Shown piece after piece: positions 33,546 through 45,918 of a stretch of 64,000 nucleotides of DNA (its first letter is position 1; each line of letters starts with the position of its first letter). The DNA lies in the NCBI GenBank assembly GCA_963691655.1, contig OY829326.1:20758878-20822877 (forward strand), in the 5' to 3' direction. The notes under the pieces are model-generated. The model saw only the letters and a list, made by a program, of their open reading frames with translations, did no database searches and had not been told where the DNA came from. The position numbers were made by a program, and so were the translations under genes. Origin of the DNA: Toxonevra muliebris (Eukaryota > Arthropoda > Insecta > Diptera > Pallopteridae).

Positions 33546-36214
33546 TTTTTTTTTTGTATTATAATAAATTATCATACGTCATTTTGAGACACCCTGCAAA
33601 AAAGGAGAATTGCCTAATTGTTCTAATTTTAAAAATACAATATATCTATAATATCTAATGTAACTAAAACTATACTAATTATACAGTAACTAAATTCTTA
33701 ACCAACATTCCTTGCATAAATATCTATGAGATAAGCTTTTCTTAGTTATTTTTTAGCCTGTTAAGAACTTTTTTATTTGAAGTCTACTGTCTAACAAAAA
33801 GAATACAAAAACAAATGGCAAGAAGCAAAACAAAAACCGGTAACGGTGAATGTAATGTTGAAATAATTCACGATATGCTTCAGGTGGTTCAGCAAAGTAC
33901 AAAAAATTCTTGATTTTTCTCTTGTTCTTCTTTTGTTTCTTTTTTTTTTTGCTTGGCTGGTATTCGGTAGCTGTTTGCTTGATACTCTTGTCGTTTCATG
34001 CGAAAAAAAAATTTGCTTCTACCTAGAATTTAAACAAATCTCAAAAGAAAAAAAAGCTCACGCTCTCAAAAATCATTTCAAAAAAGATTGTCATGTTTTT
34101 CGGTAAGTTATTTTAGCCGGTAATTTAAGCCATCAACGCGCATTTAGAACTTAGTTACTACTATTACGTTTAGCCCAAAAAAAGAAAAAAAAACTAAAAC
34201 CTACAGCTGTGTGATCGCTATCGTAGTTTTTTAAGGTTTTCGGATCTATTTATTTTTTTTTTAGTAGGTATTTGGTTTCTGTTGCTGTTTTTGTCTTTTA
34301 TTGCGGCTAAAATACAAATGCGTTTTATCTTGTATCTGTTGTGGTGTTTTTTTCTTCTTGGCAACTTATTGCTTTATGAGAGCAGGCAGGTGCGGCTGGC
34401 ATTGCTTGTGTTTTACATCTACATACATGCATAAAACTACTTACATACATAAATAGATATTATCAAAGAAAATTTATTTGCGCACCTACTAAATGGCGCA
34501 TTCATTTCATTTGTAACCAATAGATACTATCTGTACACACACACACACGCACACAGATACATTCATAGACCTGTGAAATGTGTAACTCGTGCGTATTAAA
34601 TTGCTCAGAACTAATTGTGTTTTTTCAAGCAAACTTTAATTTCTAGGTTGTTTTGATGAAAAGCGAATCATTTAACTTTAATTATATACTAAATTAAAAT
34701 TATTTCATTATTAATATTTTTCTCTTTTTCTTTTATATTTTACAGCTTAAAATGCAATTAAAAGGTTTGCTACATTATATATTTATTTAGTAATTTATTT
34801 ATGAGTAAGTACACATCAAATGTATTCAAACAAATTAATTGCCAAGTTTAGTTTTCCACTACTACATTTGCAAGTATGTAGTTGGTTTTTCCAATTATAC
34901 AGTTACTCGTATGCATTTATTTTCGTATATATGTATTTGTATTTATATGCTCATACGTATGTATGTATTTGTTTGTGCCTGTTTATTTGTATTCATTACT
35001 TGCAACAAACAATATTGACTTTTATCATTTCCAATTAAAATTTAATTGACTGAAATTTGACATATAAACAACAACCCCTGGCTCAATTTAACATTTTGAC
35101 ACATTTTTGGGCCATGCATGTGAAAGTGAAACTGGCAAAAAGCTAACGTTGGATGTGAAGCGGCATAGTTAGGATAAGCCTTGCTGGCAATAGTCAGAAC
35201 AATAAAAGAAAGATTTTTGCTTTTAATTGTAAGGATAAAAATGTTTGTGAAAGCAGGTCAAATGGAACTTTTATAAAGGGGCACAATCAATATCGCTCAC
35301 TTAATTTCTTGCATAAAACCAACAATTAATTGTAAATATTTTATTATGTAATCAAAGCATTGCACTGTGGAATATTTGGTTTGAAAAGGTTTTGGCAATC
35401 TTTGATGACGATGTTTTAGAAATTATCCAGAAATTGTTTCATTGCCTGCATTTCACCTGATTGTGCGCTATTTATGTTTGTGGTTATTGGGCGTTTGGAT
35501 CATAGAACACATGAAAAGAAATTTAGAGAGCCCATGTCGACAGGTCGGTTCTTTTTCATGTGTCCGATTCCCGAAAAAGTTATCTCTCTTAATTTCTGTT
35601 CGGGTGTCTTTGTTTTGGGTCACTGTCAGAATTTTGCATTATAATTTATTATTTTTCACCATAAAATAAGTAGTCCGAAAAATCGGAAAAGTTCATTTGC
35701 ATTCAAGCGATTGTTCATTTGAACAATTATTTCGAGGAAAATACTATTTCGCAGGAGGCTGACATAAATTTTGGCCACATATGTAAGTCAGCCTGCGACT
35801 AACACCATCACCATCGAAATCATTAAGTTTTTTTCAAGCATTATATGTTGACATTTTTTGCACCAGTGACCAATTTCAGAACTGTATTTTGTTTTTAAAA
35901 ATAAATACTCTAAAGAGACTCAGGAGTAGAAGTATGTAAAAATTTTATAAAACTCAAATTGCATGGAGAATTGTGAAACGAATTTCATGGCGGCAGGACC
36001 GGCAAACTGATATTCTTAGACAAAGGGAATGCCCCACTCATCAAGTGTTGATATACACAAATCTTATTTAAATACTAGTCTCCATTGAAAAGACTAGCTA
36101 CAGGGTGACTTAGCCGCACTTGATCTTTCGCACATCAGCGGCATTTGACGAAGCTTTATTGATTGTATTGCCAATTAAGTAAGTAAGATATACACAAATA
36201 ACTACTGTCTGCTT
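33546..36214. other. Non-coding stretch
   Basis: No gene is supported. (CA)n lies near 34536-34556 and an imperfect hairpin at 35750-35796. The ORFs at 34820-35038 and 35442-35669 show no family likeness. Confidence 0.4.
35750..35796. repeat. Imperfect hairpin
   Basis: CGCAGGAGGCTGAC pairs with GTCAGCCTGCG, leaving a 3-nt bulge and a loop of roughly 23 nt. Confidence 0.7.
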
Positions 36215-36219
36215 GTTTA

Positions 36220-36261
36220 CGACCTTGAGAAACTCTGCGTACCACAGTTTGAGAATCACTG
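36220..36261 (-). mobile_element. Solo hAT-like terminus
   Basis: Reverse-complemented it reads CAGTGATTCTCAAACTGTGG then TACGCAGAG, a typical hAT terminus and similar in its first 13 bases to the element at 15016. No partner end was found. Confidence 0.4.
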
Positions 36262-37675
36262 CTATAAACTTTGTCGGTTAGACGATGTATTCACCATCAC
36301 TTTTAACCTAACTTATGTTTCTGAAGTTATTTTCATGTCAAATGTGGAATTGAGAGTAGAGCTGAATGCCTTTGGAACTTTACAATAAATTTAATCTATC
36401 GCAGGCTTCAAAATCTGCCTTATTAATTAAATTATTTTGATTTATTTTCGGAAATTGAAAAACAAACAATTCTCACAGGGTTGCATTTAGTCAATTAACT
36501 ACAATAATATATTATTTGTAACGGTTATATCTATTTCAACACAATAATTTAGTTTTTCAGCATGTTAGCTAATATTATTGCTTGTTCAAGGATTGTTGAA
36601 AATTAAATAAAAATTTGCAACCAAATCTCCTCAGATTTTGATATGAAATTACAAGTAATAAAATTTGCTACATTTATACGATCTACATTTTTTATCACAA
36701 TTTGCCATGAGTCTGTATGAGTCTATAATGCATACGTACATATACTCATAAATATAAAACTAATAAATACGTGACTTAATTAGTTGCTGTCAATATTCAT
36801 TACTATTACATTTGATAATATGAAAACGAAAATACACACACACATACACACACGCACATATACTATACATGGGAATATGTGGAAAAAACTTCAAAAACAA
36901 AATATATACAAAAATTAAAAACCAAAGCCATTCTTTTAATTTCAAAACTTAAATTAAATTTAAAATCAAATGTAAAAAATATTCAAGTTTATTCAGTAAA
37001 ATTAACCTCACTATCACTATATTTTTGGTTTTACATTTATTCGTTCATCTTTAATCTACGTACATAAATCTACTATAAATGTTCCCTCTATAAATGTATA
37101 CTTCTTAAGTTCTGTCATAGAGTCAAACTATATTGCTACAAGTTAAAAAAGATTTTAAAGCCAAAAAAGTAGAAAAACAAAAATTTACAGCATCAATACA
37201 AAATGTCAAGCCATTAGCACTCTTTATGGTCAACATGAAGTTCATTTTATGGGGCACCACATTTTACAATCTCTGAACACAACCCCAAAGATTTCTTTAT
37301 ATATTATTATCAAAAAAAAAGAACAACTTTTCTATTATGCAACACAGCAGCAAACCCAGCAGGAAAATGAGCATGCATTAACAAGGCCAATTAAAGATAC
37401 CTTTAATAGCAAATAAATTGCATTAACCCATTTTGTAGCGGTATCGAAAATCATGATCTAATTGTGAAAATCATGTTTTGTATATTTTAAAGGTTGAAGT
37501 AGTAAATGGCCTATCCCGCGATAATGAGGTGACCAATTGTATAACAAAGTCTATACCTACACTCGTACACAAAATAATGAGCAATAAACTTTCTCAGCGA
37601 TTAAATAGTATAAAAACATTATTTTTGAAGTTATTATAAGTTAAAAAAAAGCAACATTTGAAAAGCATGCTTTTG
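36262..37675. other. Non-coding stretch
   Basis: No gene is supported. (CA)n-type sequence near 36833-36860 and poly-A tracts; the ORF at 36879-37067 is Lys/Leu-rich by composition. Confidence 0.4.
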
Positions 37676-38577
37676 TTGGGAGTATGAATGTATAAACTCG
37701 TATTTTTTTTTCGTAATTTGGACATTTATTGTGAAAAAGTGATTATAAATTTATTCTTTAAAGTATTGTCCATCGTTAGTCACAACCTTTTTCCATCTTT
37801 TTGGTAGCATACGGATTCCGCGTCGAAAGAACTCCACATCTTTTGAGGCTATCCACGAATCGACCCATTTTTTGAGTTCTTCGAAAGAACGGAAGTGCTG
37901 TTCAGCCAGGCCATGTGTCATCGATCGGAACAAGTGGTAATCAGAATTATCAATGTCTGGAAAATACGGCGGGTGGGGTAGCACTTCCCATTTCAGCGTT
38001 TCCAAGTATGTTTTTACTTGCCTTGCAACATGCGGCCGAGCATTGTCGCGCTGAAGAATAACTTCGTCGTGTCTATTCTCATATTCTGGCCTCTTATCCT
38101 TTAATGCTCGGCTCAAACGCATCAATTGTAGTCGGTAGCGGTCGCAAGTGATAGTTTCATTCGGTTTCAATAGCTCATAATACACGACACTTTTCATACC
38201 CCACCAAATACACAGCATGAGCTTGGATCCATGGATGTTCGGCTTTGCCGTTGATGTTGATGCATGTCCGGGCGGTCCCCACGAGTTGGGTTATCGAAAT
38301 TTATCCACTTTTCATCGCCAGTCACAATACATCAAAATCACCACTTTTGAAACGGGCATACCACACCTGACACATTCTAACGTCTATAGCACAGTCAGGA
38401 TAAGCTTCAGTGAGTAAACGATGTGCTTCAGTTGCGTTTTTCTTTAAATGGAAGAAGCAAATTAAAACTTCCCAAAAATGTTTTGTTGGCACGAAATTCG
38501 ACATTTTCAGCTATAGTAAAACACTTTTGTAAAATTATGAAAATTATTTGACAGATCAATTCTTATAGTATTTTTGA
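37676..38577 (-). mobile_element. mariner copy 2, inverted and truncated
   Basis: The 3' terminal repeat (TTGGGAGTATGAATGTATAA) and the body match the element at 15553-16814, in opposite orientation. Homology ends near 38577, inside the 5' leader, so about 100 bp including the 5' terminal repeat are missing. Relative to copy 1, about 250 bp are deleted between GDFDV and IVTGDEKW. Confidence 0.9.
37751..38504 (-). pseudogene. mariner transposase, internally deleted
   Basis: The N-terminus (MSNFVPTK at 38504) runs to FKSGDFDV near 38335, then jumps to IVTGDEKW, losing the second half of the DNA-binding region and the linker. A frameshift follows near 38280. The catalytic part from 38218 reads MLCIWWGMKSVVYYELLK, QRDNARPHVARQ (second Asp kept, preceding His changed to Arg) and NSDYHLF (third Asp kept), ending GQYFKE. 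Unlike copy 1 it retains the third Asp and has Cys where copy 1 has a stop after AYPD, so the two copies carry different lesions. Confidence 0.9.
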
Positions 38578-39719
38578 TGTCAAATTATTTTAAAGCCATT
38601 ATTCTTCGAATTAGTTTGGAAATGTATTTTTGATTAATTTTCAAAGTTAGTGTTTCTTTAAAGAAACAACAGTACGAAATGGGTTAACTTGATAACGAAG
38701 AAGCCCTGGACAGTTTCCCGCTGGGAAGTAAATATGTGGGTGTATTAAAGGAAAAGGAAGTAAATTCATAATATTTTAGTGTTTACGGTGGTTGGTCACT
38801 CAACATGTTTTCATCGTATGTGTTCTTAGTGTGTCGTAAGATTTTTTTGTTGTTGTTCTTTTTTGCTCATATGATTTTTAGCGTTTTTTAATAGAATCTG
38901 GTTGTAGTTGTTCTTGTTGCCGATGTTTGCTTAGCTGGTATCCCATACCACGTTTTACATTTTATAGTTTGAAATATTTTCTTTAAACTGAATTTTTATA
39001 CTACAAGAAAGTTTATTTTTCTTTGGGGGAATATACGACAACACAAAGTTTAACACATTGACTGGCAAAACTATAAAACGTAATGGTCTGTGATGTTCTT
39101 TGTAGCGACTTAAACTATATATCAAGGATGAAAGTTATATGATTTTACCAGACTTTACATGATAATCACCATTTATAGCTACTACGCAAAAATTCTATAA
39201 ATAAATTTTATGTACATACATACTTAGTTGATGTAGATAATTTATTTATAAACATTGTTGATTATTAAAAATAGACGTTTCATGACTACAATTTCATCAG
39301 ACTGAAATAAATGGGCCCACATGTTTATCAAAATAGCATTATTTCAAAAGAATTGAGTTTCAAATTATTCGCAGGGAGGGAAAAGCATTCAATTGACCAA
39401 TCACAGTCGTTGGTTTCATTTTATTCCGAGTACTTAATAGCTATAATCTCAATAAGCGCAATCGAAATAACAATTCAGTTGAAATTTGATCAAGGGTATG
39501 TTTAAGGGTAATTCTTGTGTTTCTAAATATTAAACAATAAAAAGAAGCCATGCCAATTGACTTTGAAAGAAAAGTGGTGGATTAAAGTCCATTTCAACTG
39601 AGTTAATATTTCTATTGAGCTTAATGAGAGAGTTCCATTACATTTCGCAGTAGAGGGTGTCTTCAAGGAAGCAATCGTAAGAGCAACGTAAGTTAAATGG
39701 TATAAAAGGAAGATCTATA
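38578..39719. other. Non-coding stretch
   Basis: No gene or element recognised. Confidence 0.35.
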
Positions 39720-40690
39720 GGACCTGACAATCGAAATATCCCAGCAAATGACAACTAGCTACCCAGGACAGAACGAATAAGCAATATAACTTCGAGAAAC
39801 ACTTTGTTGCAAGTAGTGAGAACGAATGGGAAGATGTGAAACACAACAATTTAATCAAATAGCACACGATTATGTGATATACAGATGGGTCTACCTTCAT
39901 CGCGCATCGATATATGTGTGCAATTCAACCTGGACGGGAAGTACAAACGGTAAGATATCACTATCATGTCGGATAGCCAGGCAGCCATTCGAGCATTATG
40001 GTCCACTGAGATCACTTCTAAACTGGTGTCTGACTGTTTGAGCAAGCTCAATCAACTGGGCAAGGACAATAATCTCACTCTATGTTGGGTCCCTGGACAC
40101 TTACGAATAGAGAGCAATGAGCAGGCAGACGAGCTTACTAGAAAGGGGGAAGCGATAACTTTCGTGGGACCTGAACCCATCGGTGGAATAAGAGATAGCG
40201 TAATCAGGGAAGTACTCAGGCAGGAAGAGAAGAACAAGAGGCAATCCAAAACGCTTCTAACGCATTCTGCATTGGTCTCAACAAAAACAGTCTGCGTATA
40301 TCAGCTAGTATTTTGACTGGGCACTGCGGGCTCAGAGAACATCTTTGTAAAATAGGAATTGAGGAAAGCTCAATATGTAGGTTTTGTAATGAGGAAGATG
40401 AATCATCAGAACATATCTTAGCACAGTGTGGAGCACTGATCCACAAAAGAAGGAAATGTCTGGGCATGTACGAAGTGCCCAGTACAGAACTAGCATTCAT
40501 AGATCTGGGCGCAATACTCAAATTCTTGAGGGAGACTGGACTGGATGAGACACTCTAGGTAAATTAGACTAGATAGAAAATAGGGACGTACAATAGATCT
40601 TATAGGTCGCGGTACAACTACATAAACCTCTCTAATACAATAGAATAGAATGGGTCTACCTTGTTTTCAAACAAGCAAAAGTGGATTCCA
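39720..40690 (+). pseudogene. Non-LTR retrotransposon ORF2 C-terminus: RNase H and zinc motif
   Basis: Near 39866 a frame reads DYVIY and, shifted, YTDGSTFIA (first RNase H Asp). From 39966 MSDSQAAIRALWSTEITSKL gives the DSQAA motif, and LCWVPGHLRIESNEQADELT then RKG gives the WVPGH/NExADELxRKG block with the last catalytic Asp. From 40313 TGHCGLREHLCKIGI is followed by CRFCNEEDESSEHILAQC, a CCHC zinc motif, and the frame ends at a TAG at 40556-40558. Frames change near 39960 and between 40255 and 40313. A short AATAG-type tail lies near 40645-40655. The RT domain is absent. Order of domains fits I/R1/LOA-group elements. Confidence 0.75.
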
Positions 40691-43612
40691 TACAAGTAGA
40701 ATACATAAAAACATAATTGGGTTTGGACAGAAGAAGAAAATAGAGAAGTGGAAGAGCAGCCATCTAAATTGTGAACTGGCTTCTTTGTAGGTACAATCTA
40801 CTTAAGAAAAGATTCTGTTCTTGTTGTACTCATGTCACACCCTCAAATCCATAAAATATGTTGTTCAAAGTATGACTCTCCTTAAGGGTAAAATTGCGCG
40901 CTTAATAAATTCTAACAAAATTTGATATGACAATCAATGTGTTAAAGCGGATAAAAAAATTAGTTATGTGAGAAGAAACAAATACTCAAAAAAAAAAAAA
41001 ATACAATAATTAATCAAGGGGACCAAAGACACTTTTGACCTACTTTACAACTAAATACAAAAACAAATAAAAAATATGAAACCAAAACCAAAAAAGAAGT
41101 AAAATTCTTAGCTGGCAGTAAGCAGCAGCAGCATTACTCACTAGTTTCATCAAAGAAGTAAGCTGAAAAGTTAAGCAACCCGAAGATGTTTTTTCGGGGT
41201 TGCCCCTAATCTGTGATATTTTAAATGTGATAACTTTGCAGTTTCCTTTTTTCGTGATTGCTATTGTAATATTTCTAAGATTATTAGAAAGCAAAAATCA
41301 TGCAAAAAACAACAACAAAAAATATGAAAAAAGAAATTGATACCTTTTGATTGATATTAATGACCTGACGAAAAGCTATCCAAAAAAAATTAAGTAAAAA
41401 AATAAAGTTCAGAATTCATGGTAGATTACAAGCAGGAAAAAAATAACAAAGACAACAGCAAAAAAGCAACGAGTACAAGTATCTTGTAGATACTAATTTT
41501 TATATCTGTAAATAGATCTTTTTTTTTTTGTTTTTTTTTTTGTACACTCATAGAAATAAATACAATTCCATTATCAAATATTCCGTTGAAGTTTACTATT
41601 ACAATGCACAAATTTTGTTCCTATTGGGTAGTAGTTACCACTCCAAATTTGAATGAGATCAACCCAAAGCTTGCTCAGTTGAAGTTGGTAGAATTTTGAC
41701 ATTTTGATCAAACATCCCTTTTTCGGATCCACATAATTAATCACCTGTTGTATTAAGAAAATTTTGCCCAACATATTTTCGACAAATTTTTGTACAATCT
41801 TTCGAAAAAAGAACTTAAAAAAAATCCAAAATTTGATAGTTTTTCCCCAAAATTATCACAAATAATTTTTACTTTTTTCAAGAAGAAAGCTCAAGTCTTT
41901 TCCTTTGAAAACTTTGAGGTCCAAAAGTGGGCTGAAACTTGTTTATTTATCAAAAAGAACGTCGAGTAACTCGAAACATCCATGGTGTGGTAACTAGTAC
42001 ATAATAGTTCTAAACTTTATGCAAGTTCGATTTTAAAAGTGGGTTCACGTGAAATGAAATCCCAATTTGAATGTTGTTAGATCGATTTGATTTGCGTCTT
42101 CCATGAAACTTTCTTCTGATGTTCTTCTTTCTCGATATTTATTGCAAAACACCAAAAACTTACTAACTGTTTATATTCAGAGCTGCCACACATTTCATTT
42201 AATCTATACAGATTGATCACAAAAAGGAATCCAAAGGACCGACCAATGGCAAAAGAATATTTTTGAGATTTTTAAATTAGATGTTCGTGACTGTTATATA
42301 TTTTTCTGGTATAATACTCGTAAAAACTAATCAGCCAGGAAATATCTGATTATCTAATTATATAGGTTTGATTTCTTTTGGAAACAAAATACATATAAGC
42401 TTCGTCTGAATGGATTAAAAAAAAAAAATTAAGTCCCCTGAGCCTAAACTCAAACTAGATTTACTTAATTGATTGGCAAATTTACACTTTGAATCAATTT
42501 CTTCCTAAATAAATTTAATTTAAGAAGGTATGCTAATATCTCAACTAAGGAATCTTGTAAACCCAAGTTCGAAGGAAATAAAAACCGATATAAAAAAGAA
42601 AAAAAAAAATGGAAGTATAATTATTTGAAATGTCTGTTTAACGTATTGTAGTAAAATTCTTATTTCTATTATTTTCGTATTTATTTAATAAAAATTCATA
42701 CTTACTTGTTACTTGTTATTAAATAAATTCTGCATAAATAAATATTTGGAAAAAACTTCACTTTTTTGACTGGAATTATATATATTTCTATGACTGTATT
42801 TTGTGCTTGTATACAATACAAAGGTGCAATAAACACACCGAGATACATTCAATGAGATGGTGAATAGGTAAAAATCAAATTGGAATTGCTTAAAAAAAAA
42901 TTGACCCACTGCTACTTTCTGCCCCTTGCGCCCTCACTCGCTCTCTCTCTCCCTGCATTCCATTAAATTCATGCAAAACAACAACAAAAAGTGCCAAACT
43001 TTCGCTTGTTGTCTTGGTTTAAATTTTTAATGAAATTATCAACGATAAATAAGTATTTCTTTTTTTTTTTTTTTGTATTTTTTCTACTTTTTTATTTTTA
43101 CTATACTGTGAGAATTTCTTTCTTTTTGCGGTGATTTTAATAGAGTAGGTACCCAAATATATTTCTTTTGTTCTCCCTGTTGTTTTTTCAGTGAGACTAA
43201 AGCAAACAAAAAGTTGATTTAGCTGACAAGCGTAGCAGAAAAGTAGAAAAACTAAATGATGAGCAAAAAAAAAATACAATTTTTTTATCACACTTTCATC
43301 GCTTGTATAAAGTTTCAGTTTTTCGTTTAGGTAATTAATTTTTTTTTTGCTGTTGGTAGTTTTTTTTTTTTTTGTTTATTTTGGTTGTACTTGTTGCCCT
43401 GCGGGTAGTCAACATATTTTTTGTTTTTCTGTTTCATAAAAACCAGTGATACTATTTCAGTAGTCAGTCAATTGAGGTTAACAGTGAAAATTTTTTGATG
43501 AGAACTCAAAGAAAGTTAAAATCTTAAATAAATAATAAAAATTTAAATTTTCTTACTACTTCTGAGGTTTTTAAAATTTCACTAACAGCTGTTATGATAG
43601 ATTCTTGAATAC
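40691..43612. other. Non-coding stretch
   Basis: No gene is supported. Poly-A/T tracts near 40988, 41518-41542 and 43062-43074; a CT-rich run near 42936-42955. Confidence 0.4.
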
Positions 43613-43652
43613 TATTTATGCAATGCTGTTCGTAAACAGCATTGCATAAATA
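43613..43652. repeat. Perfect hairpin, 18-bp stem, 4-nt loop
   Basis: TATTTATGCAATGCTGTT (43613-43630), loop CGTA, and the exact reverse complement (43635-43652). A smaller palindrome, TAACAGCTGTTA, lies just upstream near 43583-43594. There is no G/C-rich stem plus U-run as in a terminator, and no gene adjoins. Confidence 0.95.
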
Positions 43653-44180
43653 AAAATTAATTTCATATTGATTATACGAGAAATTGTTTTTTGCCAAAAA
43701 ATCATACGTTTAAAAAATTCTATGAAGGGTTTTTAGAAGTTTTGGTGATCTAAAAAATTCTACGAAAGTTTTACTTTTATTGTGAGAAATTTGGTGAAAT
43801 TTGATGGATTTCAAAATCCCTACCAACTTATACGACGCTTCCCTAGAGTTTCTGAAAACAGCGCTGCAAACTGCGAACATTTTTTTCGTTGTCAACCAAC
43901 AGTTTTCAAAAAACTACAAAAGATAACATTGTTCACTTAAGTAATGTAAATGGCTCAGTTGAAATACCAAAATTACGATTTTTATATTATGAAGATGATT
44001 ACCAAGATTTTACCAAGATACAACCGGAAACTCAGGGTGTAACTTTTGAAAATTTTGAGGACGAAATTTGTTTTTGTACTGCGAAATTAATTGAATTTTC
44101 TTTTAATTAAGTTTTTCTCAAACTTTGAGAGAAGTTGAAAAAACTTAAAATAGAAGTAGGAAAAAACCAAATCTATTTTA
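43653..44180. other. Non-coding stretch with one unassigned ORF
   Basis: An ORF at 43889-44110 (73 codons, acidic, FLYYEDDYQDF, ending CFCTAKLIEFSFN) lies just before the Tc1-like element. It has no recognisable family and is weakly supported. Confidence 0.25.
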
Positions 44181-44699
44181 AAGCGCGGTTCACGCCAAAT
44201 TGGCAGCACGCTTTGTTTTGGTCACCACGTCGCCCCTAGTCCTAAGAACAACAAATTTTTTACTGGGATTTGTTTACAATACCGTTACAGTTAGTTGATA
44301 AATTTTTCATATTAATTGATCGCAAGTTGGTGATTGTGTGCTCAATGGAAGCTGCAAATAGAAAATTGATTGTGAACAAATTTATTGAAAATCCGTCGTG
44401 GTCTGGTTCAAAGATTGCGAAAGTGTTAAATATCTCCAAAAGAACGGTATGTAGAGTTATCAAATGATATGAAGAAACTCTTAGTGTTGAAAGAGCTAAA
44501 AAAGTTGTGAACACAACGGGAACCACCAACCTAAACCTAAAGGCAAAGATCTCCATCAAAAGCAATCCCGGACTATCAGATAGCGATCGTGCCAAAAAAT
44601 TCAATACCAGCAAAAGTACTGCTAGACAAATACGCATAAAAGGTGGGTTAAAAAGATACAGCAACTTTCCTGCGTGCCAAGTTTGCGTGAACCGCGCTT
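44181..44699 (+). mobile_element. 519-bp deletion derivative of a Tc1-like element with intact ends
   Basis: The ends are AAGCGCGGTTCACGC at the left and its exact reverse complement at the right; homology continues inwards (CAAATTGGCAGCACGC against CAAACTTGGCACGC). TA flanks both sides (44179-44180 and 44700-44701). It keeps the 5' part of a transposase gene, fused directly to the 3' terminal repeat. Confidence 0.9.
44345..44670 (+). pseudogene. Tc1-like transposase N-terminus (DNA-binding part)
   Basis: From the ATG at 44345: MEAANRKLIVNKFIENPSWS then GSKIAKVLNISKRTVCRVIK, a helix-turn-helix of the Tc1/IS630 type, a TGA at 44465-44467, then in the same frame YEETLSVERAKK, SNPGLSDSDRAKKFNTSKST and ARQIRIKGGLKRY, the second helix-turn-helix. 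The catalytic DDE domain is entirely missing. The layout parallels the longer gene at 56776-57772 and the two appear distantly related. Confidence 0.8.
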
Positions 44700-44701
44700 T
44701 A

Positions 44702-45495
44702 TGTATCTTGTCTATTAGCACCTCTCATTATAAACTTTTGGGTTAACCTAATGTTTGACTACCCAGGGATTGTGGGATATACATTGGGAAACCTTGATCT
44801 GCTTTCTGAAGCCCAGATGTCTCTGATCCGTTACTGTTTTCTCATCTAAAATTTTTGTTCAATTAAAACCTGATGATACCTTGTATATAAGTAAATGTCT
44901 TGACACTAATTAGTAGTAATAAACTAGCAACTTTCAATGATATCTCCACTATATAAAATAATTAAAATTTTACAATTTGTACAGTGAGATAGTGAATCAT
45001 CATTTTACTGCATTCTACATTTTATTCCTCATCCTTCAGCTCATTCCACAGACAACATTACAAATAATTTGTCTGAGTATTTGTTGAAATATTTTCATTA
45101 CATTCAGAGTTGGGATGCATTTCCTTCCCCTTAAATAAAAAAAAAAAAAACGACTACCAACTAAAAACTGCTGTTTAATTTTATAACCATTTGAGTTAAT
45201 TGTTAAATTTTTTACATGATTATTTTATTTTTCTCTCAAATGAAACTATTTGGTAGCAATGTGGTTAAATAGTAAACTACAAAGAAATTAATTGAAATAT
45301 ATTACGGTCAGTTTTAACCGACTCATAGATACGCAATATCTATTATATGCCTGGTAACTTTTGATAATCCATTGCACTATATCTTTGAGTCGGAGTGCGT
45401 TTGAGTTTAAGGTGACTTTATAATATAGTTCTAGTAAATTTCCTAAGGGAGGTTTCAATTTGTTCGTCTCATTAAAATTGTTTTTTTTTTAACAT
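44702..45495. other. Non-coding stretch
   Basis: No gene or element recognised. Confidence 0.35.
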
Positions 45496-45499
45496 GGCC

Positions 45500-45585
45500 A
45501 AGGATCAAACTATATGAGATTTTCATCGGTAAACTCGAAAGAAACCCCCCCTCCCCCCCTTAGATCCACTACCGGGTCGATAGGC
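45500..45585 (-). mobile_element. Possible hAT-like terminus
   Basis: Reverse-complemented it reads GGTAGTGGATCTAAGGGGGG and then G-runs and GTTTC, similar in style to the ends at 5340-5395 and 53965. No partner or duplication seen. Confidence 0.3.
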
Positions 45586-45918
45586 AGCAAATGAATTAGC
45601 ACCCTGTTTTTTGAGCTCTACTCAGTATTTTCTGTTTGTAACACTTACATATAACATGCTGCCATACTATGTATCAGTTAGATTTGGTCTGTTTGCCCTC
45701 GATTCCCGGCGACAATAATCAGATGAAGGTTTTTGTCCCCGCTTCGTTTGCCCCCAATTCATTCATGTAGCGATCTAAAAATGTAACAAACGATTTACAG
45801 AATCACACTGCTGGGCATTTCAGGCTTCTATTTTTCATTATTATGTACCATCATAAAAAAAAGAATGGCATAATTCTACAGCTTTTCCCAAAAAATTGAG
45901 TAAAGCTTTCCTGCATAT

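Noticed and set aside
43889..44110. Acidic 73-codon ORF before the Tc1-like derivative
   Set aside because: Looks somewhat protein-like but has no known motif and no splice or promoter evidence; left as unassigned.
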